From Kitasatospora mediocidica KCTC 9733 (GTDB taxonomy: Bacteria > Actinomycetota > Actinomycetes > Streptomycetales > Streptomycetaceae), in contig NZ_JQLN01000005.1 of assembly GCF_000744225.1 (NCBI RefSeq), positions 62,001 through 126,000 of the forward strand: a stretch of 64,000 nt of DNA. Direction: 5' to 3'. The notes under the pieces were generated by a model. That model was given only the letters and a program-made list of their open reading frames with translations, was not told where the DNA came from and made no database searches. Position numbers and translations under genes: made by a program. Positions 17,479 to 25,383 of this stretch are shown in pieces (within the stretch, counting starts at the first letter, position 1; every line of letters begins with the position of its first letter).

Positions 17479-18820
17479 GGTTCCACTCCTCGGTGAAGGC
17501 GGCGGACTGGGCGGGCAGCGGGGAGGGCGCGAAGGTGGTCCACGCCGTGCGGGCGGGCAGCCGGTGGACGGTCCGGTCGCAGAGCGCGTTGAGGATGACG
17601 GCCGCGCGGTGCGCGCCGAGCCCCAGATCGGGGGTCCCGACGCCGTGCGTGTGCAACTCGGCGTTCTGCACGTACAGGCCGCCGGTCAGCTCCGCCACGG
17701 TGGCCACCCGATGGTCCAGGCCGACCCGGTAGCGGCCCTGGTCGTCCCAGTCGATCAGCTCGGCGAGCGGCTCCAGGGCGGCCGGGCGGACCGCCCGGTA
17801 GCCGGTGGCCAGCACCACCGCGTCGGTGCGCACCAGCCGGGGAACGCCCGAGTCACGGTGCAGGCACCGCAGTTCCAGACCCCCGCACGGGCCGGGCAGC
17901 GCGAGGGTGACCTCGGTGCCGGGGGCGATCTCGGCGCCGGCGGCGGCCGGCGGGCGGCCGATGGTCCGCTCGTAGAGCAGGTCGTGGATCTCCGCCAGGG
18001 TCTCCGCGCTGGCGGCCTTGTGCAGTTGCCACTGCTCGGCCACCAGCCGGTCGCGGACCTCGCCGGGCAGGGCGTGGAAGTAGCGGGTGTAGTCCGGGGT
18101 GAAGTGCTCCAAGCCGAGCTTGGAGTACTCCATCGGGGCGATCGCCCGGGTCCGGGTCAGCCAGCGCAGCCGGGTGCCGTCGCCGGCCCTGGCGCGCAGC
18201 AGGTCCAGGAAAACCTCGGCGCCGGACTGGCCGGAGCCGACCACGGTGATGTCCTGGGCGCGGTCCAGGCCGGCCCGGCGCTCCAGGTACTCACCCGAGT
18301 GCCAGACGGCGGGGTGGTCGGCCAGCGCGTCGAAGGCCTGCGGGCGGACCGGCTCGGTCCCGACGCCGAGCACCAGGTTGCGGGCCCGCACCTGCTGCTC
18401 GGCCCCCGCCGAGCGCAGCGTCGCGGTGAACGCGCCGTCGGCCCAGGCCACCGCGGTGACCTGGGTGGAGAACCGGCAGGAGGCGAGTCGCTCGGCGGCC
18501 CAGCGGCAGTAGTGGTCGTACTCCCGGCGGGGCAGCTGGAAGCGCTCGGAGAAGTAGAACGGGAAGAGCCGGTCGTGCTCGCGCAGGTAGTTGAGAAAGG
18601 ACCACGGGTTGGTCGGGTCGACCAGCGAGACCAGGTCGGCCAGGAACGGCACCTGCATCCTGGCCCCCTCGACCAGCATCCCCGGGTGCCAGCGGAACTC
18701 CGGCTTGGCGTCGCAGAACAGCGTGCGCAGGCCGTCCACCCGGTCGGCCAGCGCGGCGAGCGAGAGGTTGAAGGGGCCGATCCCGACACCGAGCAGATCG
18801 TACGGAGGGCGAGTGTCCAT
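17456..18820 (-). CDS. L-lysine N6-hydroxylase
   Basis: This 454-residue flavin-dependent N-hydroxylase adds oxygen to the side-chain amine of lysine or a related diamine. The FAD site is GVGIGPFNLSLA at residues 11-22, an NADPH site is VVGSGQSGAEVF, and the C-terminal ATGYR motif is present. The N-terminal region (DAKPEFRWHPGML, MQVPFLADLV, PTNPWSFLNYL) is typical of IucD/DesB enzymes. Lysine rather than cadaverine is favoured because no DesA-type decarboxylase gene is in the operon. The ATG overlaps the acyltransferase stop (TGATG). Confidence 0.92.
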   Translation of the reverse strand: MDTRPPYDLLGVGIGPFNLSLAALADRVDGLRTLFCDAKPEFRWHPGMLVEGARMQVPFLADLVSLVDPTNPWSFLNYLREHDRLFPFYFSERFQLPRREYDHYCRWAAERLASCRFSTQVTAVAWADGAFTATLRSAGAEQQVRARNLVLGVGTEPVRPQAFDALADHPAVWHSGEYLERRAGLDRAQDITVVGSGQSGAEVFLDLLRARAGDGTRLRWLTRTRAIAPMEYSKLGLEHFTPDYTRYFHALPGEVRDRLVAEQWQLHKAASAETLAEIHDLLYERTIGRPPAAAGAEIAPGTEVTLALPGPCGGLELRCLHRDSGVPRLVRTDAVVLATGYRAVRPAALEPLAELIDWDDQGRYRVGLDHRVATVAELTGGLYVQNAELHTHGVGTPDLGLGAHRAAVILNALCDRTVHRLPARTAWTTFAPSPLPAQSAAFTEEWNRAPATSC

Positions 18821-19350
18821 CAGACGGTTCCTTGAGGTCGGGCGCGCTCACGCACCATCAGGGCCGCACGCTTCTCGGGCAGGTCGATCTCGCGGACGGC
18901 GGTGAACCCGGCCCGCTGGAAGGCCCGGATCGAGGCGGTGTTGCGGACGTCCGGTTCGGCGACCACCCGCGGGGCGCCGCGCAGCAGGTCCTCGGCGACC
19001 GCGGCGAGCAGCACCGCGCCGAGACCCCGGCCGCGGTAGGGGGCCGGGCCGAGCAGCAGGTGCAGCCCGGTGTCGCCGGGCTCGGCGGGGTAGTGCTCGG
19101 CCAGCCGGTCACGCTCGGCCGGGTAGACCTCCCAGTAGCTCATCGGGACGCCGTCCAGCAGGCCCAGATTCGTCGCGTTGCCGGCGTCGAGCTCCCGCCG
19201 CACGTGCAGCGCGGTGCGCTCGGCCGGGCCGTCCAGCTCCCAGAAGGCGGCCACCGCCGGGTCGTTCATCCAGGCGGCGAGCAGCGGGAGGTCGGCCGGC
19301 TCGACCGGGCGCAGCAGCAGCTCCCCGGCCGTGGTCGCCACGACGGTCAC
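18820..19350 (-). CDS. GNAT N6-hydroxylysine O-acyltransferase (IucB-like)
   Basis: This 176-residue GNAT-fold enzyme should acylate the hydroxylamine to give the hydroxamate. It has LRPVEPADLPLLAAWMNDP at the start, a tryptophan-rich PMSYWEVYP segment found in siderophore acyltransferases, the acetyl-CoA loop [13 protein letters not shown], and NTASIRAFQRAGF near the end. The GTG at 19350 overlaps the stop of the upstream synthetase (GTGA), and the gene ends by overlapping the hydroxylase start. The acyl donor (acetyl, succinyl or other) cannot be told from sequence. Confidence 0.9.
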   Translation of the reverse strand: MTVVATTAGELLLRPVEPADLPLLAAWMNDPAVAAFWELDGPAERTALHVRRELDAGNATNLGLLDGVPMSYWEVYPAERDRLAEHYPAEPGDTGLHLLLGPAPYRGRGLGAVLLAAVAEDLLRGAPRVVAEPDVRNTASIRAFQRAGFTAVREIDLPEKRAALMVRERARPQGTV

Positions 19351-21161
19351 CGGGCGGCCACCGGGTTGGGGACGGTGACGTAGACCGACTGCGTCTCCAC
19401 CGGCCCGACCAGCTCGTCCAGCCCGTGCAGCCGGGTGAGCAGGTTGGCCTTGCAGCGCAGCTGCGCGGAGTCCAGCAGGTGGGCGGGCAGGGTGGAACGG
19501 GTCGCGGTGGCGGCCGGGCCGGACAGGAACCGGCGCAGCGCGGCGAGCAGCACCCGCTCGTCGGCCAGCCGCTGCGAGCCGAAGGCGCCGATCAGGCCGA
19601 GGATGTGGTTGATCCCCAGGTAGTAGGCGAACCGCTCGTCGGCCACCGCGTCCTCGACGAAGGTGTCGCTGGCCTTGCCGAGCCCGGGCAGCCGCTCTTC
19701 CAACCGCTCGGCGTGCGAGGCCCGGAAGTAGTAGCCCTGGTTGTCCCGGAACCGCCCGCCGACCGGCCAGCCCGCCGCGTCCAGCATCACCAGGCTGTTC
19801 TGCTGGTGCGCCTCCAGGGCGATGCCGGCCCGGCCGTCCAGCCAGAGCGCCGGCAGCACCACCGCGTCCAGGTAGCGCAGGAACCACTCGGTGGCCACGG
19901 TGGGCAGCGGCCGGCCGCTGCGCCGGGCCAGTGCGCGCAGCAGGTCGCCCAGTTCGGACGGCACGCCCGGCGCGGCCTCGCCGAGCGGGCGTTCGGCGAC
20001 CAGGCCGGCGACGCAGAGCGCACGGTCGCCCGGGGCGAAGGGCTGCTGGCGCAGGACGGTGTCCAGGCCGCTCACGGTCCGCTCGTCCAGGCCGGGCAGG
20101 TCCACGCCGATCCAGGCCGGGTCGCGGACGATGTCGAAGCCGGGGTGCGCGGCCCGCCACTCGGCGCCGAGGCCCGCCTCCAGCAGCTGGTGCACCTCCA
20201 GGCCGCGGTGCAGCTCCTTGCGCAGGTTCTCCCGGCGGGAGTTGGTGATCCGCAGACCCAGCGAGAGCTTGAGCATCCACGGCGTGCCGGGGCGGAACAC
20301 GGTCCGCACCGAGGAGGTCGGGTACCACGGCGCTCCGTGCGCGCCGAGGTCGTGCAGCAGACCGTCGGCCAGCAGCTGGGCGATCTGCGGGCGCAACGCC
20401 AACTCGCGGGCCTGCCAGGGGTGCAGCGGCAGTGCGGCGGTTCCGGGCGGGAGCAGCCGGGGGGCGCCGAGCAGGTCGGCCGTGAGCTGGGCGGCGTCCT
20501 TCTCCAGCGCCGAGCCGGAGGTCAGCAGTTCGCGGTCGACGGCGAACCAGTGCATGGCGAAGGAGCCGCGCAGTTCGGGCGAGTAGGCGGCGCTCTGGGC
20601 CGGTCCCAGGCCGTCGCGGCTCTTCGGGGTGGGGTGCAGCGGGTGGCCGAGCAGCAACGACTGCTCGGCCCTCAGGAAGGTCGACTCCGCTGCCGGGCCG
20701 GCCTGTTCGCGGTCGGGGTGTTCGCGCCGGTACAGCAGGATGTCGGCGGTGCGGCGCACCGAGTCGGCGACCCGCCCGGCGAGGTCGGCGACCTGCTCCG
20801 GGTCGGGGTGCTCGGCGGCCGAACGGGCCAGCAGCGCGGCGGCGGTGACCGCGTCCACCGGAACACCGCTCTCCGCCACGCCCGGCGCCAGTACGGCCGG
20901 CCCGAACCGGTGCCAGCCGCACAGCGACCAGTGCCGGACGTCCGCCAGCAGCCGGGCGGTGCCGCCGAGGACGGGGATCCGCAGCACGCCGTCCTGGTCG
21001 GGAGCGGCCCCGGTCTCCCGCACCCAGCAGCGCAACAGGGCCTCGACGGCGGCCTGTCCGGCGGCAACCGCCGGGTCCTGGTGGAGCAGCGGGTCCGACT
21101 CGGCGGACTGGTCCAGCTGGCGGGGGACGGTGGCCGGGGCTCCGGTCAGGGCGGTGCTCAA
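19347..21161 (-). CDS. IucA/IucC-family siderophore synthetase (IucA-like)
   Basis: This 604-residue NIS synthetase heads the operon. Motifs include GHPLHPTPKSRDGLG, LHPWQARELAL, TSSVRTVFRPG, LKLSLGLRITNSRREN, ALEAHQQNSLV and RDNQGYYFR, which fit the IucA type that first couples the hydroxamate to citrate. The open frame extends further upstream, but the TTG at 21161 is preceded by AAGGAG at five bases and gives the usual family length. Together with the other three genes it makes a complete iucABCD-like set. I see no clear DtxR/DmdR iron box in front of it, only a half-like CTTGGTCTAA. Confidence 0.9.
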   Translation of the reverse strand: MSTALTGAPATVPRQLDQSAESDPLLHQDPAVAAGQAAVEALLRCWVRETGAAPDQDGVLRIPVLGGTARLLADVRHWSLCGWHRFGPAVLAPGVAESGVPVDAVTAAALLARSAAEHPDPEQVADLAGRVADSVRRTADILLYRREHPDREQAGPAAESTFLRAEQSLLLGHPLHPTPKSRDGLGPAQSAAYSPELRGSFAMHWFAVDRELLTSGSALEKDAAQLTADLLGAPRLLPPGTAALPLHPWQARELALRPQIAQLLADGLLHDLGAHGAPWYPTSSVRTVFRPGTPWMLKLSLGLRITNSRRENLRKELHRGLEVHQLLEAGLGAEWRAAHPGFDIVRDPAWIGVDLPGLDERTVSGLDTVLRQQPFAPGDRALCVAGLVAERPLGEAAPGVPSELGDLLRALARRSGRPLPTVATEWFLRYLDAVVLPALWLDGRAGIALEAHQQNSLVMLDAAGWPVGGRFRDNQGYYFRASHAERLEERLPGLGKASDTFVEDAVADERFAYYLGINHILGLIGAFGSQRLADERVLLAALRRFLSGPAATATRSTLPAHLLDSAQLRCKANLLTRLHGLDELVGPVETQSVYVTVPNPVAAR

Positions 21162-21428
21162 GGCTGCTCCTTGCGACGCGTCGGACTGCGGATGCGGGGG
21201 GCTCGCGCCCGTCCGGGGACATCCACTTGGTCTAACGAGAGAACCGCCCGGGGAGCACGGTCGCGTCGCGCCGATCGGTGGCCGGATGGTCACGGATCGG
21301 TGACCTTCCGTCAGGCCGGGCAACCAGGGGGCGGTCTGCGCCGTCCTTCCCCGCAGATGGGAGACTCCCTGATGCCCGATGGCGGCCCGTCAGCCGTCCG
21401 AGTGAAATCCCATGGGGGAATCGAAGGT

Positions 21429-22610
21429 ATGTCAGTGCACCCGAACAACGATCGTCCGACGTCAGGCAGCGCGTCCGCGCGCCGCGGCGGGCGGGCCGCG
21501 GCGGCCGGAGCGGTCACCGTTCTGACCCTGCTCGCGGCCACCGCCTGCGGTCCGGACGACAACCCGAAGCCGCCGCCGAGCAGTGCTCCGGCCCCGAGTT
21601 CGGCCGTCCCCTCCGCCACCAAGGCGGGCCTGCCGGCCGGACTGCCCAGCCTGGACCAGCTGAAGAAGTGGAAAGCCGGCGACTGGGACAACTGGGCCAA
21701 GCAGCACGTGATCACCCCGGCTGCGAAGGGCTTCTGGGACCTGCAGAAGATGCTCCAGGCCAAGCCCGAGGCCCCGGCCGGCCCGGCCCAGCCGCCGAGC
21801 GACCCGGGCGCGGGCAGCAACGACCCGCTGCCGGCCGCGATTTCGGCCAGCTCCGTGCCCCACCCGTACACCAAGGACGCGGTGGACGGGAAGATCTTCT
21901 TCGACAAGTCGGACGGCAAGCACTACGTGTGCTCCGGCACGGTGGTGTCCGACCCCGCGCACCCCGGCAAGAGCAACCTGGTGTGGACCGCCGGCCACTG
22001 CGTGGACGGCGGCAAGGACGGCTCGCCCGCGAAGAACGTCACGTTCATACCCGAGTTCAACAGCACCGGCGCGGTCAGCAAGGGCAAGACGTCGACCCCC
22101 GACAAGTTCGCCCCGCTCGGCATGTGGCCCGGCCTGAGCGCGATCAGCTCGCCCCAGTGGACGTCCGAGGGCACCGAGTCCGGCGGCCCCGCCAGCCAGT
22201 ACGACTTCGGCATCATCAAGGTGGGCAACCCCGAGGGCGGCGCCAAGTCGCTGGAGGAGACCGTCGGCGGTTCCGTCCCGGTCCTCTTCAACGCCCCGCG
22301 CGCCCAGCTCTCGCTGACCGCGATCGGCTACCCGGCCGCCCCGCCGTTCGACGGCGTGGAGCTGGAGCAGTGCAGCGGTGGCAAGCCGAGCCAGCTCTCC
22401 TTCGACTCGACCCGTCCGGCGATGTACACCATCGGCTGCACGATGACCGGCGGCTCCAGCGGCGGCGGCTGGTTCGCGGTCAAGGACGGCAAGACCTACC
22501 TGGTCAGCAACACCTCGATCGGCCCGGCGGACAACCCGTCCTGGCTGGCCGGCCCGTACCTGGACGACGTCGCCTCCAGCGCCTTCGACTACATCTCCAA
22601 GAAGGGCTGA
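21429..22610 (+). CDS. Exported trypsin-like serine protease 1 (lipoprotein-like)
   Basis: This 393-residue protein has a basic N-terminus (SARRGGRAAAAG), a hydrophobic segment and a cysteine in LLAATACGPD that may be a lipid attachment site. A proline/serine linker follows, then a trypsin-fold domain with the triad in VWTAGHCVDG (His), SQYDFGIIKV (Asp) and TGGSSGGGW (Ser). Two cysteine pairs probably form disulphides. I start at the ATG at 21429; an in-frame ATG at 21372 is possible. A near-duplicate follows 63 bases downstream. It is divergent from the siderophore operon, with 267 bases between starts. Target proteins are unknown. Confidence 0.87.
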   Translation: MSVHPNNDRPTSGSASARRGGRAAAAGAVTVLTLLAATACGPDDNPKPPPSSAPAPSSAVPSATKAGLPAGLPSLDQLKKWKAGDWDNWAKQHVITPAAKGFWDLQKMLQAKPEAPAGPAQPPSDPGAGSNDPLPAAISASSVPHPYTKDAVDGKIFFDKSDGKHYVCSGTVVSDPAHPGKSNLVWTAGHCVDGGKDGSPAKNVTFIPEFNSTGAVSKGKTSTPDKFAPLGMWPGLSAISSPQWTSEGTESGGPASQYDFGIIKVGNPEGGAKSLEETVGGSVPVLFNAPRAQLSLTAIGYPAAPPFDGVELEQCSGGKPSQLSFDSTRPAMYTIGCTMTGGSSGGGWFAVKDGKTYLVSNTSIGPADNPSWLAGPYLDDVASSAFDYISKKG

Positions 22611-22673
22611 CGCCCGCGCCGGCGGCCCCGCGCGGGGCCGCCGGCACCACCGCGAGCACGGGAAGACCGGACC

Positions 22674-23798
22674 ATGGCACACCGCACCTCCCGCCGGATC
22701 CCCTCGGCCCTGGGGCCCGTACCGGCCCTGGCCCTGGCGTCCGCGCTGATCCTCGCCGGCACGGCCTGCGGATCGGATGCGGTGCCCGGCCCGCAGGCCG
22801 GGCACGGGCTGACCGGCGCACTTCGGAACGTGAAGAACTGGAAGTCCTCGGACTGGGCCGCCTGGGCGCAGCAGCACGCGTTCACCAACCAGATCGCCAA
22901 GGACCTCTGGTCGCCCGACGCCCTGAAGGCGGCCGCTCCGAGCGCCGCCGCCACCCCGGTGCCGCCGGTGCCCACGGCCGGCCCCTCGGCCGACGACCAG
23001 AACGACCCGCTGCCGGCCGCCGCCCCGGCGCTGGCCGAGCAGCACCCCTACCCCGGAGCGCTCGCGGTCTTCGGCAAGATCGTCGCGAAGAGCCCGCAGG
23101 GCACCTACGTCTGCTCGGGCACGGTGGTCGGCGATCCCGAGCACCCGGGCAAGAGCAACCTGGTGTGGACCGCGGGCCACTGCCTGCACGGCGGCAAGGG
23201 CGGTGGCTGGCTGAAGAACATCGCCTTCATGCCCGCCTACAACGACTCCGGCGCGGGCAGCGGCGGCCGGTCGGCCACCCCGGCGCAGGTCGCTCCGTAC
23301 GGCCGCTGGTGGGCGAACTACGCGACGGTGGCCCCGCAGTGGATGGCGGAGGGCAGCGACGACAGTGCCGGCGCCGTCAACCAGGACGACTCCGGGATCA
23401 TCCGGGTGACCGACCCGGACCTGCCGGGCACCTCGCTGGAGGAGGCCGTCGGCGGCTCGGTCCCGGTCTGGTTCAACGCCCCGCGCGCGAAGATCGACGC
23501 GGTGACCGCCTACGGCTTCCCGGCCGGACCGCCGTTCGACGGCCAGGAGCTGGAGCACTGTACGAGCCCCCGCCCGGCCCGGCTCTCCTTCGACCCGACC
23601 CGCCCGGCCATGCTGACCATCGGCTGCGCGATGACCGGCGGCGCCAGCGGCGGCGGCTGGCTGGCCACCGGGCCGGACGGCAGGCCGGCCCTGGTCAGCA
23701 ACACCTCGATCGGCCCGACCCCGGCCTCCTGGCTGGCCGGCCCGGAGCTGGACGACCAGGCGGCGCAGATGTTCGCCTTCATGACCCACCTGGCATGA
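22674..23798 (+). CDS. Exported trypsin-like serine protease 2 (lipoprotein-like)
   Basis: This 374-residue paralogue of the preceding protease shares long stretches such as KSNLVWTAGHC, GGSVPVWFNAPRAK, LVSNTSIGP and WLAGP. The N-terminus has a hydrophobic export signal ending AGTACGS. The triad is in VWTAGHCLHG (His), NQDDSGIIRV (Asp) and TGGASGGGW (Ser). The region between the signal and the protease domain is shorter and less proline-rich than in the first copy. An ATG start follows the upstream gene closely, so the two are probably co-transcribed. The stop codon is inside the left arm of a terminator hairpin. Confidence 0.87.
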   Translation: MAHRTSRRIPSALGPVPALALASALILAGTACGSDAVPGPQAGHGLTGALRNVKNWKSSDWAAWAQQHAFTNQIAKDLWSPDALKAAAPSAAATPVPPVPTAGPSADDQNDPLPAAAPALAEQHPYPGALAVFGKIVAKSPQGTYVCSGTVVGDPEHPGKSNLVWTAGHCLHGGKGGGWLKNIAFMPAYNDSGAGSGGRSATPAQVAPYGRWWANYATVAPQWMAEGSDDSAGAVNQDDSGIIRVTDPDLPGTSLEEAVGGSVPVWFNAPRAKIDAVTAYGFPAGPPFDGQELEHCTSPRPARLSFDPTRPAMLTIGCAMTGGASGGGWLATGPDGRPALVSNTSIGPTPASWLAGPELDDQAAQMFAFMTHLA

Positions 23799-23834
23799 CG
23801 AAGGACCCCGGTCACGAGACCGGGGTCCTTCGTC
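23797..23834. terminator. Bidirectional terminator between protease 2 and hflX
   Basis: A perfect 17-bp inverted repeat (GACGAAGGACCCCGGTC and its complement) with a 4-base ACGA loop lies between convergent genes and includes the protease stop codon. Confidence 0.9.
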
Positions 23835-23844
23835 GTACGGACGA

Positions 23845-25368
23845 TCAGCGCTGGACGGCCACCGCGTAGCGCTCCAGCTCGGCGGCCAGCTCGGCCGCCA
23901 CCTTGGCGCGCAGCAGCGTGCCGTCGCCGGTGTGCTCGGTCTCCAACAGCTCGCCCTCGGCGTGCACCCGGGAGACCAGGTCGCCACGGGTGTACGGGAC
24001 CAGCGCGTGGACCTCGACGGCGGGCCGCGGCAGCTCGTCGTCGATCAGCTTGAGCAGCTGGTCCATGCCGAACCCGGTACGGGCCGAGACCACGATCGCG
24101 TGCGGCTCGCGGCGCAGCAGGCGCTGCAACACGTGCGGGTCGGCGGCGTCGGCCTTGTTGATGACCACGATCTCCGGCACGTGCTGCGCGTCGACCGAGA
24201 CGATCACCTCGCGCACCGCCGCCAGCTGGGTCTCCGGCTCGGGGTGCGAGCCGTCCACCACATGCAGGATGAGGTCGGCGTCCGCGACCTCCTCCATGGT
24301 CGAGCGGAAGGCCTCGACCAGGTGGTGCGGCAGGTGCCGGACGAACCCGACGGTGTCGGCCAGCGTGTAGAGCCGCCCGCCCGGGGTCTGCGCCCGGCGG
24401 ACGGTCGGGTCCAGGGTGGCGAACAGCGAGTTCTCCACCAGGACCCCGGCGCCGGTGAGCCGGTTGAGCAGCGAGGACTTGCCGGCGTTGGTGTAGCCCG
24501 CGATCGCGACCGACGGGACCTGGTGACGCTTGCGCTCCTGGCGCTTGGTGTCCCGGCCCTTCTTCATGTCGGCGATCTCGCGGCGCAGCTTCGCCATCTT
24601 CTCGCGGATCCGACGACGGTCGGTCTCGATCTTGGTCTCACCCGGACCACGGGTGGCCATACCGCCGCCACCGCCGGCCGAGGAGCCGCCGCCACCACCC
24701 ATCTGCCGGGAGAGCGAGGCGCCCCAGCCACGCAGGCGCGGCAGCATGTACTGCATCTGCGCCAGCGAGACCTGCGCCTTGCCCTCTCGGGACTTGGCGT
24801 GCTGGGCGAAGATGTCCAGGATCAGGGCCGTCCGGTCGACGACCTTGACCTTGACCACGTCCTCCAGCTGGATCAGCTGGCCGGGGGTCAGCTCACCGTC
24901 GCAGACCACGGTGTCGGCGCCGGTGCTCGCGACGATGTCACGCAGTTCCTTGGCCTTGCCGGAGCCGATGTAGGTGGCCGCGTCGGGCTTGTCGCGGCGC
25001 TGGATCACGCCGTCGAGCACCTCGGAACCGGCCGTCTCGGCGAGTGCCGCGAGCTCGGCCAGCGAGTTCTCGGCCTCCTGGACGCTGCCGTCCGTCCACA
25101 CGCCGACGAGCACCACACGCTCCAGGCGGAGCTGGCGGTACTCGACCTCGGTGACGTCCTGGAGCTCGGTGGACAGGCCGGCGACGCGGCGCAGCGACGC
25201 GCGATCGCTGCGGTCGTACTGGTCGCCGTCGTAGCCCCGGCCGAAGTCCTCGTCGATCGCCGCAAGGTCCTCGTCCATCAGGGCATCGGCCCGGAGGTCA
25301 GCGGGTCGGCGGGAACTGCGGCCGGCCGACTCGCTGGATTCATCGCGGGTGTCGAACGTGGAGGTCAT
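23845..25368 (-). CDS. hflX: Ribosome-associated GTPase HflX
   Basis: HflX is a GTPase that rescues or splits stalled ribosomes. The 507-residue protein has an actinobacterial N-terminal extension of about 70 residues rich in Asp, Arg and Ser, the HflX N-domain (GSGKAKEL, LILDIFAQHAKSREGKAQV), a glycine-rich linker, and the G domain: GYTNAGKSS, DTVGFVRHLP and NKAD. The ATG at 25368 follows AAGGA. It starts 15 bases after the RSH reading frame ends, so the two are probably one transcript. Confidence 0.95.
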   Translation of the reverse strand: MTSTFDTRDESSESAGRSSRRPADLRADALMDEDLAAIDEDFGRGYDGDQYDRSDRASLRRVAGLSTELQDVTEVEYRQLRLERVVLVGVWTDGSVQEAENSLAELAALAETAGSEVLDGVIQRRDKPDAATYIGSGKAKELRDIVASTGADTVVCDGELTPGQLIQLEDVVKVKVVDRTALILDIFAQHAKSREGKAQVSLAQMQYMLPRLRGWGASLSRQMGGGGGSSAGGGGGMATRGPGETKIETDRRRIREKMAKLRREIADMKKGRDTKRQERKRHQVPSVAIAGYTNAGKSSLLNRLTGAGVLVENSLFATLDPTVRRAQTPGGRLYTLADTVGFVRHLPHHLVEAFRSTMEEVADADLILHVVDGSHPEPETQLAAVREVIVSVDAQHVPEIVVINKADAADPHVLQRLLRREPHAIVVSARTGFGMDQLLKLIDDELPRPAVEVHALVPYTRGDLVSRVHAEGELLETEHTGDGTLLRAKVAAELAAELERYAVAVQR

Positions 25369-25383
25369 CGTGTCCTTAGCTGG

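Noticed and set aside
21201-21300. Iron box (DtxR/DmdR) upstream of the siderophore operon
   Set aside because: Only a weak half-like CTTGGTCTAA near 21225-21236 is visible; no full palindrome of the expected form was found.
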